The notes beneath the pieces were generated by a model. That model ran no database searches. It was not told the origin of the DNA and saw nothing but the letters and a program-made list of their open reading frames with translations. DNA of 11,855 nucleotides from QHWT01 sp046726015 (GTDB lineage Bacteria > Acidobacteriota > Vicinamibacteria > Vicinamibacterales > 2-12-FULL-66-21). Both the position numbers and the translations under genes were made by a program. Location of the stretch: assembly GCA_046726015.1 (NCBI GenBank), contig JBKOZS010000056.1, positions 1-11,855 on the forward strand. Reading direction: 5' to 3'. Positions 1 to 6,868 of this stretch are shown here, piece after piece; the first letter of the stretch is position 1; every line of letters begins with the position of its first letter.

Positions 1-35
1 GTCTCGTGGGCTCGGGAGATGTGTATAAGAGACAG
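1..35. other. Illumina Nextera adapter left on the contig end (artifact)
   Basis: The first 35 bases match the Nextera read-2 transposase adapter as I know it, with one extra G in the run after CTC. The stretch ends in the 19-base Tn5 mosaic end AGATGTGTATAAGAGACAG at positions 17-35. It is library-preparation sequence, not a natural Tn5 or IS50 end: the adapter-specific 5' part is present and no transposase follows. Genomic sequence starts at base 36, so anything read across bases 1-35 should be ignored. Confidence 0.96.
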
Positions 36-310
36 GCGTGTACATCTCCGAGCCGACGATTACCGCCATCGGGGACGAATGTGTGTTCAATGAGCGCAGC
101 AAGATCCAGTGCGACTCGCAGGAGGACGGCACGTACAAGTCCGGCCGAACTACGCTTGGCGCCGGCTGCACGGTTGGAGTCGCCGCTTTCGTCCACTACG
201 GCGTGACGATGGGTGATGGCTCCGCGCTCGCCGCCGACTCCTTCTTAATGAAGGGAGAGAATGTCCCACCCCGCGCACGGTGGGGAGGGAACCCGGCGAG
301 GGAGATGTGA
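36..310 (+). CDS. Pls-type NRPS terminal domain protein, C-terminal fragment
   Basis: This is the 3' end of a gene whose 5' part is missing because the contig starts inside it. About 90 codons are readable. They look like the last coils of a left-handed beta-helix (hexapeptide-like) domain, with short G-x-G and V/A-x-D turns such as TTLGAGCTVGV and GVTMGDGSALAADSFLMKGE, ending in PPRARWGGNPAREM. This tail closely resembles the C-terminal domain shared by Pls (epsilon-poly-lysine synthetase)-type NRPSs and their stand-alone relatives, described as the 'non-ribosomal peptide synthetase terminal domain' (TIGR02353). In Pls that region is membrane-bound and carries out chain elongation. Whether this gene also had adenylation and carrier domains upstream cannot be seen. 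The stop is one base before the next ATG, which supports a shared operon. Other hexapeptide-fold acetyltransferase-like proteins are possible, but the WGGNPAREM ending points to this family. Confidence 0.72.
298..304 (+). promoter_or_regulatory. Ribosome binding site for the racemase-like gene
   Basis: The purine run GAGGGAG lies inside the last codons of the upstream gene, 7 nt before the ATG at 312. It decides between that ATG and an in-frame upstream ATG at 261, which would run deep into the upstream coding sequence and has no comparable site. Confidence 0.6.
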
Positions 311-311
311 A

Positions 312-392
312 ATGAGCAGTGTCAGCCCGCATGACGCGGTAACAGCTCCTGAGCTCGGACGCGAGTTCTGGCGCGGCGTACTTCTCGCCGGC
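312..392 (+). repeat. Direct repeat copy 1: 5' end of the racemase gene
   Basis: The first 27 codons align without gaps with 1877-1957, the start of the NRPS gene. By hand count 59 of 81 bases and 16 of 27 residues match, with the shared pattern MSxxSxHDxVTxxExxREFWR and then LLA. Similarity also covers the preceding TGTGARATGAGC context. The two peptides diverge after the LLA. Confidence 0.75.
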
Positions 393-1880
393 GCGCTGGC
401 CGCGATGATCGGCGCAGCCGCTGCCCTCGGTGCGTCCGCCGAGCGCCGGGCTGACGATCGTGTCGAGCACCCTCGCCCGCTCGGGTTCGCTCCGACCTCG
501 GGCTCAATTGAAGGCGGCCGCCTCGTCTTCGTGGAAGTCGATGAAGGCCCGACGGTCCGCGGCCGAGGGACGGTCACGTGTCGATTCGGCAGCCACGCGG
601 CTATCGGGGCCACTTACGACCGGCCTTCGGGTCGTTACGCCTGCCGCGCACCCGCGCACGAGCGGCCCGAAGCCGTAACGCTGACGATCGCGGTCGGCGG
701 CGCGACGGTGACGATGGCGACTCCGTTTGTCTACGTCACGCCGGGTATGGGGAGCGCTCCGCCCGTGGTGGTCGACCTCTCAGCGCTGGCAAAGCAGGCC
801 GAACGCGTCCGCGCCAATCTTCCCGCCGGCGTCCGGTTGTGTGCCGTCGTGAAAAATGGCGAGCCACCGGCCGCGTTCGCCGCCGCCATCTCGCGTGCCG
901 CCAGGATCGACTATTTCGCTGTGCCCAATCTCGAGGACGGGATCGCGCTGCGCAATGCCGGCATCACGACTCCGATCATGGTCCTTTACTTGACCGAGGC
1001 CTCCCATGTCCCCGAGCTCGTGCATTACGATCTCGAGCCCGCCGCCTACAGCCTCGAGTGGGTCGATCAGGCGGAGCGACTGCTCGGGTCGGCCGCCCGC
1101 CCGCTGAACGTCCACCTGTGGATCGACACCGGCCTCTCGCGCGAGGGCGTCACGCCCGACGAAGCGCTGCCGATCGCGCGCGCCGTACACGCGAACAGAC
1201 GGCTGCGCCTTCGCGGCATCGCCACCCACTTCTGTTGCCTCGGCAAGGACGATCTCGTGCCGCTAGAACGCGACGATATCACCAACAAGACCGCGCTCCA
1301 GAAGCGTCGCTTTGACGAGGTCGTCGCGGCGATCCGTGCCGAGGGGATCGGCCGCGATGCGCTGCTCCATGCCGGCGCGAGCGACGCCCTGCACTCCGGC
1401 CTCACGCCGGTCTACTTCGACATGATGCGGATCGGCACAATGCTGTTCGAGAACCCGTCGCCGGAGCACATGAACTATCACTGGACGACCCATATCCTGC
1501 AGACCAAGACGCTCCCCGAGGGCTGGTGCGTCGACTACGGCTGCAAGGTGACGTTGCCTCACGCCACCAAGGTCGGCCTGCTCGGCTACATACCCAGAGA
1601 CGACGTCACCTATCTGATCCGCGGCAGGAAGGTCGGCAAGTTGCTCGATCACGAGCATGTCGTCACGCTCGATCTCTCCGCCTTTGCGGACGTCATGCCC
1701 GGCGAGGAAGTTACGCTGGTCCTGCCCGACGAGCACTCGCCCCTCGACACCTCGTCGACGCTGGCACCGGTGACGCTTCGCGACGCGCGCCCCGTAGGCT
1801 CGGAGCCGTCGCCAACATCCACGAAGGCGAGGCGGCCGCCTTCTGATAGAGGCCGAGATCGTCGGGAACCTGTGAGATGA
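312..1880 (+). CDS. IPT/TIG domain-alanine racemase-like PLP enzyme fusion
   Basis: A 522-residue fusion. Residues 1-27 resemble the start of the next gene's product. Residues 22-43 are an Ala/Leu-rich hydrophobic stretch ending ASA, possibly a signal peptide or membrane anchor. Residues about 56-143 form an IPT/TIG immunoglobulin-like domain (APTSGSIEGG, then CRFG and CRAPAH, then TPFVYV); Cys90 and Cys111 sit where extracellular TIG domains often pair cysteines. Residues about 150-490 follow the alanine racemase fold: VVVDLSAL start, likely PLP lysine Lys181 (CAVVKNGE), WIDTGLSREGV (Arg277), THFCC (His306), FDMMRIG (Arg373, matching the racemase arginine that contacts the PLP ring), and a beta domain with Tyr426 as candidate second catalytic residue. 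The usual KANAYGHG and GRVSMDQ motifs are degenerate, so substrate and activity are uncertain; it may racemise another amino acid or be a decarboxylase-like or inactive relative. The polar tail after about residue 493 is unusual (see the inverted repeat). The stop overlaps the next start by 4 nt, implying translational coupling. Confidence 0.82.
   Translation: MSSVSPHDAVTAPELGREFWRGVLLAGALAAMIGAAAALGASAERRADDRVEHPRPLGFAPTSGSIEGGRLVFVEVDEGPTVRGRGTVTCRFGSHAAIGATYDRPSGRYACRAPAHERPEAVTLTIAVGGATVTMATPFVYVTPGMGSAPPVVVDLSALAKQAERVRANLPAGVRLCAVVKNGEPPAAFAAAISRAARIDYFAVPNLEDGIALRNAGITTPIMVLYLTEASHVPELVHYDLEPAAYSLEWVDQAERLLGSAARPLNVHLWIDTGLSREGVTPDEALPIARAVHANRRLRLRGIATHFCCLGKDDLVPLERDDITNKTALQKRRFDEVVAAIRAEGIGRDALLHAGASDALHSGLTPVYFDMMRIGTMLFENPSPEHMNYHWTTHILQTKTLPEGWCVDYGCKVTLPHATKVGLLGYIPRDDVTYLIRGRKVGKLLDHEHVVTLDLSAFADVMPGEEVTLVLPDEHSPLDTSSTLAPVTLRDARPVGSEPSPTSTKARRPPSDRGRDRREPVR
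510..535. repeat. Inverted repeat, left arm, inside the TIG-coding segment
   Basis: This 26-base stretch codes for part of the TIG strand EGGRLVFVE. It is the reverse complement of 1818-1843 with a single mismatch, and weaker similarity continues on both sides. The centre is the palindrome GGCGGCCGCC, but the match extends well beyond it. Confidence 0.8.
1818..1843. repeat. Inverted repeat, right arm, at the racemase 3' end
   Basis: Reverse-complement partner of 510-535 (25 of 26 bases). Read on the - strand, this region encodes SEGGRLAFVDVGDG, clearly akin to the TIG strand SIEGGRLVFVEVDEG of the left arm. On the + strand it encodes the Lys/Arg/Pro-rich tail of the racemase-like protein, so that tail seems to come from an inverted copy of TIG-coding DNA. 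Confidence 0.75.
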
Positions 1881-1957
1881 GCAATATCAGTCAGCATGAC
1901 ACGGTGACCACTGCGGAGCACGACCGCGAGTTCTGGCGGCGCACGCTGCTGGCCGCT
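1877..1957 (+). repeat. Direct repeat copy 2: 5' end of the NRPS gene
   Basis: Partner of 312-392. In this copy the repeated peptide continues naturally into condensation-domain sequence (EFWRRTLLA is the usual start of the C-terminal lobe of condensation domains). This suggests the NRPS gene is the source and the racemase gene the recipient. Confidence 0.75.
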
Positions 1958-4495
1958 ACGTTCACCGGCATCCCGCGGTGGACTCGTGAGCCGGTAGCCG
2001 GCTTGCCAGCCGGAGCGCCGGCCCGCCTTCGCGAAGGCTCCGGCGGGCAACCTTCGCCAGATATCGGCGCGAAGGTTGGCGAACACGTCACGAGAATCCC
2101 GGACCGCCTCGTGGCGGCACTGGACTGGCTGGCTTATGAGCAGGGCGTGTCATTCAGCTCCGTGCTGCTCACTGCACACGCGAAGGTACTTGGCGCGCTG
2201 TCGGGTGAGCGCGGCGTGTCGACCGGCTACGTCGCCAGCGATCGTCGTCCACCGTTGCTCTTCCGCATGACAACGGCCGCGCGCTCCTGGCGGCGGATGC
2301 TACAGGATACTCATCGAGCCGAGCTGGAACTGCTGTCGCACGCGAACTTCCCGGTCGAGGATTTAAAACGGGAGCTGGGCCTCACCAAGCCATTGTTCGA
2401 GACCGTGTTCGACCGCGCCGCCTACGGACCGGGCGAGCTCGCTGAGCACACCGTGCTGAGGGTTGGGATGGTGGAACGCGAAGGGGTCGTGTTGAAGCTG
2501 CGTTACAGGACCGACGTGCTCGACGCGTCGTACGCCGCGCGGATCGCCGGCTATCACCTCACCGCTCTCAGGTTGATCGCCGCCAACTTAGATGCTGAAC
2601 ACGAGCATCAGAGTCTGCTCTCTCCCGGCGAGTTGCGATTCCAGCTCCACGCCCTTTCCGGACCGCCCACAACGCTGCCGGACCGCCGAGTCCACGAGCT
2701 GTTCGAGGAGCAGGTGCGGGCACACGCGGATGCCATCGCGGCCGTGCAGGGCGACAGGCAGTGGACGTACCGGCAGCTGAACGCCCGCGCCAATCGGCTG
2801 GCACGAGCGCTGTTGGCGAAGGGACTGTGCCCCGAAGGCGTTGTTGCCGTCGTGACCGAGCGCAACCTGGAGTGGATGGCCGCGGTGCTTGCGATCTTCA
2901 AGGCGGGTGGCGCCTACCTTCCGATTGAACCGCATTTCCCGCCCGATCGGATCGCGAGAATGCTTTCGCGGGCCGAGTGCCGGCTCGTGCTGATCGAACA
3001 GGGCAGCACGACTACGCTCGACCACGCGCTCGCGTCGCTGTCCGGAGTCCAAACACTGAATATCGACGCGGCCTCCAATCCGGATGCTGCCGACTCTGAT
3101 GTCGGGATCCGTGTCACCTCCGACCAGCTCGCGTACATCTATTTCACCTCTGGGTCCACTGGTGAGCCCAAAGGTGTGATGTGCGAACACGTGGGCATGC
3201 TCAACCATCTCAGCGCCAAAATCCATGATCTGGGCATCGGCGAGGGAGATGTGGTGGCGCAGACCGCACCCCAGTGCTTCGACATCTCGCTCTGGCAGTT
3301 GCTGTCTGCGGTTTTGGTCGGGGGGCGGACGCTGCTGGTCGAGCAGGACGTGATTCTGGACGCCAAGCGTTTCGTCGACACGATCGTCGACGGCAGGGTG
3401 GGATTCGTTCAGGTCGTGCCGTCCTATCTCGAAGTCGTACTGAGCTATTTGGCGCAGCACCCACGCGAGCTGCCGCATCTGCGGTGCGTCTTGGTTACTG
3501 GCGAGGCACTGAAGAAGGAGCTCGCGCAGCGCTGGTTCGCGGCCCAGCCTGCGATCAAGTTGGTCAATGCGTACGGACTTACCGAGACCTCTGACGATAC
3601 CAATCACGAGGTCATGGATAGGGTGCCCGACCGGGGACGGGTTCCGCTAGGTCGTCCCATTAACAATGTGTCCGTCTACGTTCTGGACGAGCACCTTTCG
3701 CTGGTACCGCTCGGCGCACCAGGCGAGATCGTCTTCTCGGGGGTATGTGTCGGCCGTGGGTACATCAATGATCCGGAGCGCACGCGGCGATCCTACATGG
3801 CCGATCCGTACCGCGAAGGCCAACGATTGTACCGGAGCGGCGATTATGGCCAGTGGCTGCCCGACGGCAAATTGGAGTTTCTTGGCCGCCGGGACACCCA
3901 GGTCAAAATCAGCGGCTTCCGGATCGAGATCGGAGAGATCGAGAACACGCTGCTGCGACTGCCTGGCATCCGGGCCGCCGCAGTCGTGGTCACGGAGGCG
4001 GTCGACCACACCAAACGTCTGGTCGCTTTCTACACGGGCCAGCGGCCGCTCGATGCCGGCGCGCTGCGCGACCAGGTAAGTGAGTCGCTGCCAGAGTACA
4101 TGGTCCCTTCGGCCTTCCATTGGCGGGAAAACATGCCGTTGACCGACAACGGCAAGATCGACAGGAAGGCATTAGCGGCGCTCGCCAGAGAGCTCGATGT
4201 CGCCGAGCAGCACTACGACAGGCCGAGGACAGCGACAGAGGAGCGGGTGGCGGCCGCGTGGGCTAAGGTGCTCGCCATTCCGAAAGACCAGATCGGCCGA
4301 CGGGATCAGTTCTTCGACCTGGGCGGAACGTCACTATCGGCGCTGAAGCTGGCGATCGCTCTCGACCGTGCGGTGTCGTTCAAGGATCTCACGGCTCACC
4401 CGATCCTCGCCGATCAGGCCATGCTGATCGACGGCAGGTCCCAACGGGACGTCCAAGCGATCCCAGTTCCGAGAAACTGTTTGGCTTCGTCTTGA
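1877..4495 (+). CDS. NRPS with half condensation domain, adenylation and carrier domains
   Basis: An 872-residue synthetase subunit. Residues about 17-260 resemble only the C-terminal lobe of a condensation domain (REFWRRTLLA, FSSVLLTAHAKVLGALSG, HANFPVEDLKRELG, LRYRTDVLDA); the N-terminal lobe with HHxxxDG is absent, so it is unlikely to form peptide bonds. The adenylation domain spans about 268-770: YFTSGSTGEPKG (A3, 422-433), FDISLWQ (A4), NAYGLTETS (A5, 564-572), GEIVFSGVCVGRGY (A6), YRSGDYG (A7), the QVKISGFRIEIGEIE core (A8) and NGKIDRKAL (A10, Lys760). Pocket positions read by hand as D469, I470, W473, S516, L539, T541, A565, D573, D574, K760. From memory this is close to codes of 2,4-diaminobutyrate-activating domains, so a basic amino acid is a tentative guess. 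A carrier domain follows at about 785-855 with FFDLGGTSL and phosphopantetheine site Ser819. There is no thioesterase, so the tethered residue must be handed to another protein. The start overlaps the upstream stop (ATGA), with only a weak ribosome binding site. Confidence 0.93.
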   Translation: MSNISQHDTVTTAEHDREFWRRTLLAATFTGIPRWTREPVAGLPAGAPARLREGSGGQPSPDIGAKVGEHVTRIPDRLVAALDWLAYEQGVSFSSVLLTAHAKVLGALSGERGVSTGYVASDRRPPLLFRMTTAARSWRRMLQDTHRAELELLSHANFPVEDLKRELGLTKPLFETVFDRAAYGPGELAEHTVLRVGMVEREGVVLKLRYRTDVLDASYAARIAGYHLTALRLIAANLDAEHEHQSLLSPGELRFQLHALSGPPTTLPDRRVHELFEEQVRAHADAIAAVQGDRQWTYRQLNARANRLARALLAKGLCPEGVVAVVTERNLEWMAAVLAIFKAGGAYLPIEPHFPPDRIARMLSRAECRLVLIEQGSTTTLDHALASLSGVQTLNIDAASNPDAADSDVGIRVTSDQLAYIYFTSGSTGEPKGVMCEHVGMLNHLSAKIHDLGIGEGDVVAQTAPQCFDISLWQLLSAVLVGGRTLLVEQDVILDAKRFVDTIVDGRVGFVQVVPSYLEVVLSYLAQHPRELPHLRCVLVTGEALKKELAQRWFAAQPAIKLVNAYGLTETSDDTNHEVMDRVPDRGRVPLGRPINNVSVYVLDEHLSLVPLGAPGEIVFSGVCVGRGYINDPERTRRSYMADPYREGQRLYRSGDYGQWLPDGKLEFLGRRDTQVKISGFRIEIGEIENTLLRLPGIRAAAVVVTEAVDHTKRLVAFYTGQRPLDAGALRDQVSESLPEYMVPSAFHWRENMPLTDNGKIDRKALAALARELDVAEQHYDRPRTATEERVAAAWAKVLAIPKDQIGRRDQFFDLGGTSLSALKLAIALDRAVSFKDLTAHPILADQAMLIDGRSQRDVQAIPVPRNCLASS

Positions 4496-4509
4496 GCGGC
4501 AGCGACTGC

Positions 4510-4515
4510 AAGGAG
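4510..4515 (+). promoter_or_regulatory. Ribosome binding site for the oxygenase gene
   Basis: AAGGAG lies 6 nt before the ATG at 4522. It supports that start over an in-frame TTG at 4492 inside the NRPS stop context, which would add ten residues. Confidence 0.75.
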
Positions 4516-4521
4516 ATCGAG

Positions 4522-5523
4522 ATGTCGTCCTCATCCCCGACCACTCTGCTCGACGTGGATCTGCAACCCGGCAAGCCACCAATACTGCCCGTCGACGGAG
4601 CCGTCGACGCGCCACGCTGGGTGGCCGAGCACCGCGACGCGTTGCGCGCCGCGGTCGTCGAGCACGGTTCGCTGCTCGTTCGCGGTCTCAGCTTGCGCGA
4701 CGTGGCCGAGACCGAAGCCGTCTTTCGGCAGCTAGGCAGTCTCATGATCGAGAAGGAGGGCTTCGCCGCCCGGCGCAACTACTCACACGGCGTGTACTCC
4801 TCATCGAAATGGCCGCCGAACCAGCCAATGTGTGTGCACCACGAACTCAGCTACCGGCTCGAATTCCCCTGCCTCATGCTGTTCGCGTGCCTGGTTGCGC
4901 CAACTGATGGAGGCGCGACCCCGGTAGCCGACTCGCCGAGCGTATTTCACTCCCTGCCCCGCGAGTTGATCGAACGGTTCGAGCGGGTCGGCTGGATGCT
5001 GATCCGCAACTACAACGACGAATTCGGGTCGTCGTTCACTGACGCATTCGGCACCGACGACCATCGCGCCATCGAAAGTTACTGCCGCGCCAACGCAATC
5101 AAGTTCGAGTGGCAGCCCGATGGTGCGCTGCGCACATGGCAGCGCCGCAGCGTCGTCGTGCATCATCCGCGCAGCGGACAGCGGTGCTGGTTCAACCAAA
5201 TCGCATTTCTCAATGAGTGGACGATAGACCCGGAGGTGCGCGAGTACCTCGTGGACAACTACGGCGAGGATGGGCTGCCGTTCAATACCCGCTTCGGCAA
5301 CGGCGAGGCAATCGGCGCCGACGTCGTGCAGGTGATCAACCAGGCCTACGAAGCGAACACTGTCCGCGAGCCGTGGCAGGCAGGCGACCTGATGCTTGTA
5401 GACAACCTCCGCACCGCGCACGGCAGAGAGCCCTTCGAGGGACCGCGCGAAGTACTCGTCGCGATGGCTGACGCCGTGCACCTGGCCGACTGCTCGCCGA
5501 CGATCGAGGTGACCGCCAGCTGA
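4522..5523 (+). CDS. SyrP-like TauD/TfdA-family Fe(II)/2-oxoglutarate oxygenase
   Basis: A 333-residue cytoplasmic oxygenase of the TauD/clavaminate-synthase-like group. Visible signature: VHHELSYRLEFP (residues 105-116), giving an HxE pair (His106, Glu108) of the metal triad, followed by TDGGATPVADS, and late GDLMLVDNLRTAHGREPF with distal His300 and GPREVLVAM, where Arg309 should bind 2-oxoglutarate. Length is normal for the family. Relatives next to NRPS genes, such as SyrP, hydroxylate amino acids tethered to a carrier domain, and that is the most likely role here, acting on the residue loaded by the NRPS 26 nt upstream. HxE in place of HxD occurs in part of the family. Halogenation is unlikely, since non-haem iron halogenases lack the acidic residue. 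Free amino acid hydroxylation or desaturation is also possible. Confidence 0.88.
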   Translation: MSSSSPTTLLDVDLQPGKPPILPVDGAVDAPRWVAEHRDALRAAVVEHGSLLVRGLSLRDVAETEAVFRQLGSLMIEKEGFAARRNYSHGVYSSSKWPPNQPMCVHHELSYRLEFPCLMLFACLVAPTDGGATPVADSPSVFHSLPRELIERFERVGWMLIRNYNDEFGSSFTDAFGTDDHRAIESYCRANAIKFEWQPDGALRTWQRRSVVVHHPRSGQRCWFNQIAFLNEWTIDPEVREYLVDNYGEDGLPFNTRFGNGEAIGADVVQVINQAYEANTVREPWQAGDLMLVDNLRTAHGREPFEGPREVLVAMADAVHLADCSPTIEVTAS

Positions 5524-5553
5524 CGACGACTGCGATGTCTCTCACCCCGTCAC
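5508..5553 (+). repeat. Junction repeat copy 1: oxygenase 3' end plus vestigial start
   Basis: GGTGACCGCCAGCTGA (codes VTAS-stop, 5508-5523) is followed by GACGAC and then an ATG at 5535 beginning MSLTPS. The same sequence recurs at 6853-6895 as the DUF418 stop and the transferase start. Here the ATG opens a reading frame of about 41 codons that overlaps the DUF418 start and soon loses any resemblance to the transferase, so it looks like a leftover gene start. Confidence 0.85.
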
Positions 5554-5581
5554 TACGGAGCGCAGATTTCCGAGGACGACT

Positions 5582-6868
5582 ATGTCAGCATTACCCCCCA
5601 CTATCGCATCGCCGCCCGCGATCGGGCCAGTTCTTCGCCAAGAGCGCATCGAGACCATAGACATTCTGCGCGGCGTAGCGATTCTTGGAATCCTCATCGT
5701 TAATTTGAGTATGCGCGGCTTCAGCTTGCCTGAAGGTCTGCCCGCGCACGAGCTTTGGCCGAACATGGTTGATCGGTCGGTGGAAACGCTGATCCTCTTC
5801 TTCGCGGACCAACAGTTCATCACCCTCTTCGCCTTCCTCTTTGGTCTGGGCCTGGCGGTGCAGATGATGCGCGCGGAAGCGGGAGGAGCGCGCTTTCTTC
5901 CCCTCTACCTGCGCCGGTTATGCGTCTTGTTTCTGATCGGGATAGCGCATTTTCTGCTGTTGTGGGATGGCGACATCCTGCACGCTTATGCGACGGATGG
6001 TTTTATTTTGCTTCTCTTCCTCCGCCGCTCGCTCAAAACACTGCTGGTCTGGGCAGGGATTTTTCTCTGCATTCCATTGCTGTTCTTTGGCTTCACCACA
6101 CGCTACGCCATCACCGGCCAGGTGAACCCGTACGTGATGAACTGGATCCAGTATGAGGATCTGGCTGAAGATCGGCAGACCATCGAAGAAGCCCGGCGTG
6201 TTTACTCGCGCGGAACCTATGCGGAGATGATCAAATTCAGAGCGGGCGGCCTGGGGGAGCTACTGCCAGGTAGCGATGATGCCTATATCCTCGTAGGCTT
6301 CCTGCTCGGATTATATGCTGGACGGCGCGGGATCTTTCACGATGTCTCCACGCATCTGGCGTTCATCCGGCGAGTGCAAAGGTGGGGGGTGATGATTGGC
6401 GTAGCGGGAAGCGCGGTGTTTGTAATCGGAGAGTCTGATCCGTGGGCCACTTCGGTCATGCAGAATGTGGGAAGGATGTGCCGGGTCTTTGCCGCTCCAG
6501 CAATGAGTTTCTTCTATGCTTCAACCATTATTCTCCTGACTCAAGGTGAGACCTGGAGGCGGCGGTTGGCGCCGCTTGCGTCGGTCGGGCGCATGGCGCT
6601 CAGCAACTATCTGCTTCAGTCGGTCATCTGCACCACGATCTTCTATAGCTACGGCCTCGCCCTTTTCTGCAAGGTCAGACCATCTCTTGGCCTGCTCCTT
6701 ACAATTATTATCTGGCTCATCCAGATTCCGCTGAGCGTGTGGTGGCTGCGGCGATTCCAGTTTGGCCCGATCGAATGGCTGTGGAGATCGCTGACCTATT
6801 GGCAGCGTCAGCCGATGCGAGTAAGCACAAGGGCAGTAATTGGAAGGCAGCGGGTGACCGCCAGCTGA
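5582..6868 (+). CDS. DUF418 (YeiB-type) multi-pass membrane protein
   Basis: A 428-residue integral membrane protein. It opens with ERIETIDILRGVAILGILIVNL, typical of DUF418/heparan-acetyltransferase-like proteins, followed by several hydrophobic helices, the family motif LLWDGDILHAYA, and a DUF418 C-terminal block (GRMALSNYLLQSVICTTIFY, RRFQFGPIEWLWRSLTYWQR, then QPMR). Members are thought to be acyltransferase-like or transport-related membrane proteins, and the true role is not known. In this operon it could acylate or export the product; this is inference. The last residues, RVTAS, match the end of the oxygenase and seem to come from the junction repeat rather than the family. The gene is visibly richer in A/T than the genes upstream. 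Its ATG is preceded by GAGGACGAC, the same context found before the transferase ATG. Confidence 0.9.
   Translation: MSALPPTIASPPAIGPVLRQERIETIDILRGVAILGILIVNLSMRGFSLPEGLPAHELWPNMVDRSVETLILFFADQQFITLFAFLFGLGLAVQMMRAEAGGARFLPLYLRRLCVLFLIGIAHFLLLWDGDILHAYATDGFILLLFLRRSLKTLLVWAGIFLCIPLLFFGFTTRYAITGQVNPYVMNWIQYEDLAEDRQTIEEARRVYSRGTYAEMIKFRAGGLGELLPGSDDAYILVGFLLGLYAGRRGIFHDVSTHLAFIRRVQRWGVMIGVAGSAVFVIGESDPWATSVMQNVGRMCRVFAAPAMSFFYASTIILLTQGETWRRRLAPLASVGRMALSNYLLQSVICTTIFYSYGLALFCKVRPSLGLLLTIIIWLIQIPLSVWWLRRFQFGPIEWLWRSLTYWQRQPMRVSTRAVIGRQRVTAS

Noticed and set aside
1..35. Natural Tn5/IS50 end
   Set aside because: The 19-base mosaic end is preceded by the adapter-specific Nextera sequence and sits at the very contig edge; no transposase or 9-bp duplication.
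2588..3607. 339-codon open frame on the - strand inside the NRPS gene
   Set aside because: It lies wholly antisense to strongly conserved adenylation motifs and shows no protein family features; high-GC DNA commonly leaves such frames open.
4801..5481. 226-codon - strand open frame inside the oxygenase gene
   Set aside because: Antisense to conserved iron-binding motifs and with no recognisable domain of its own.
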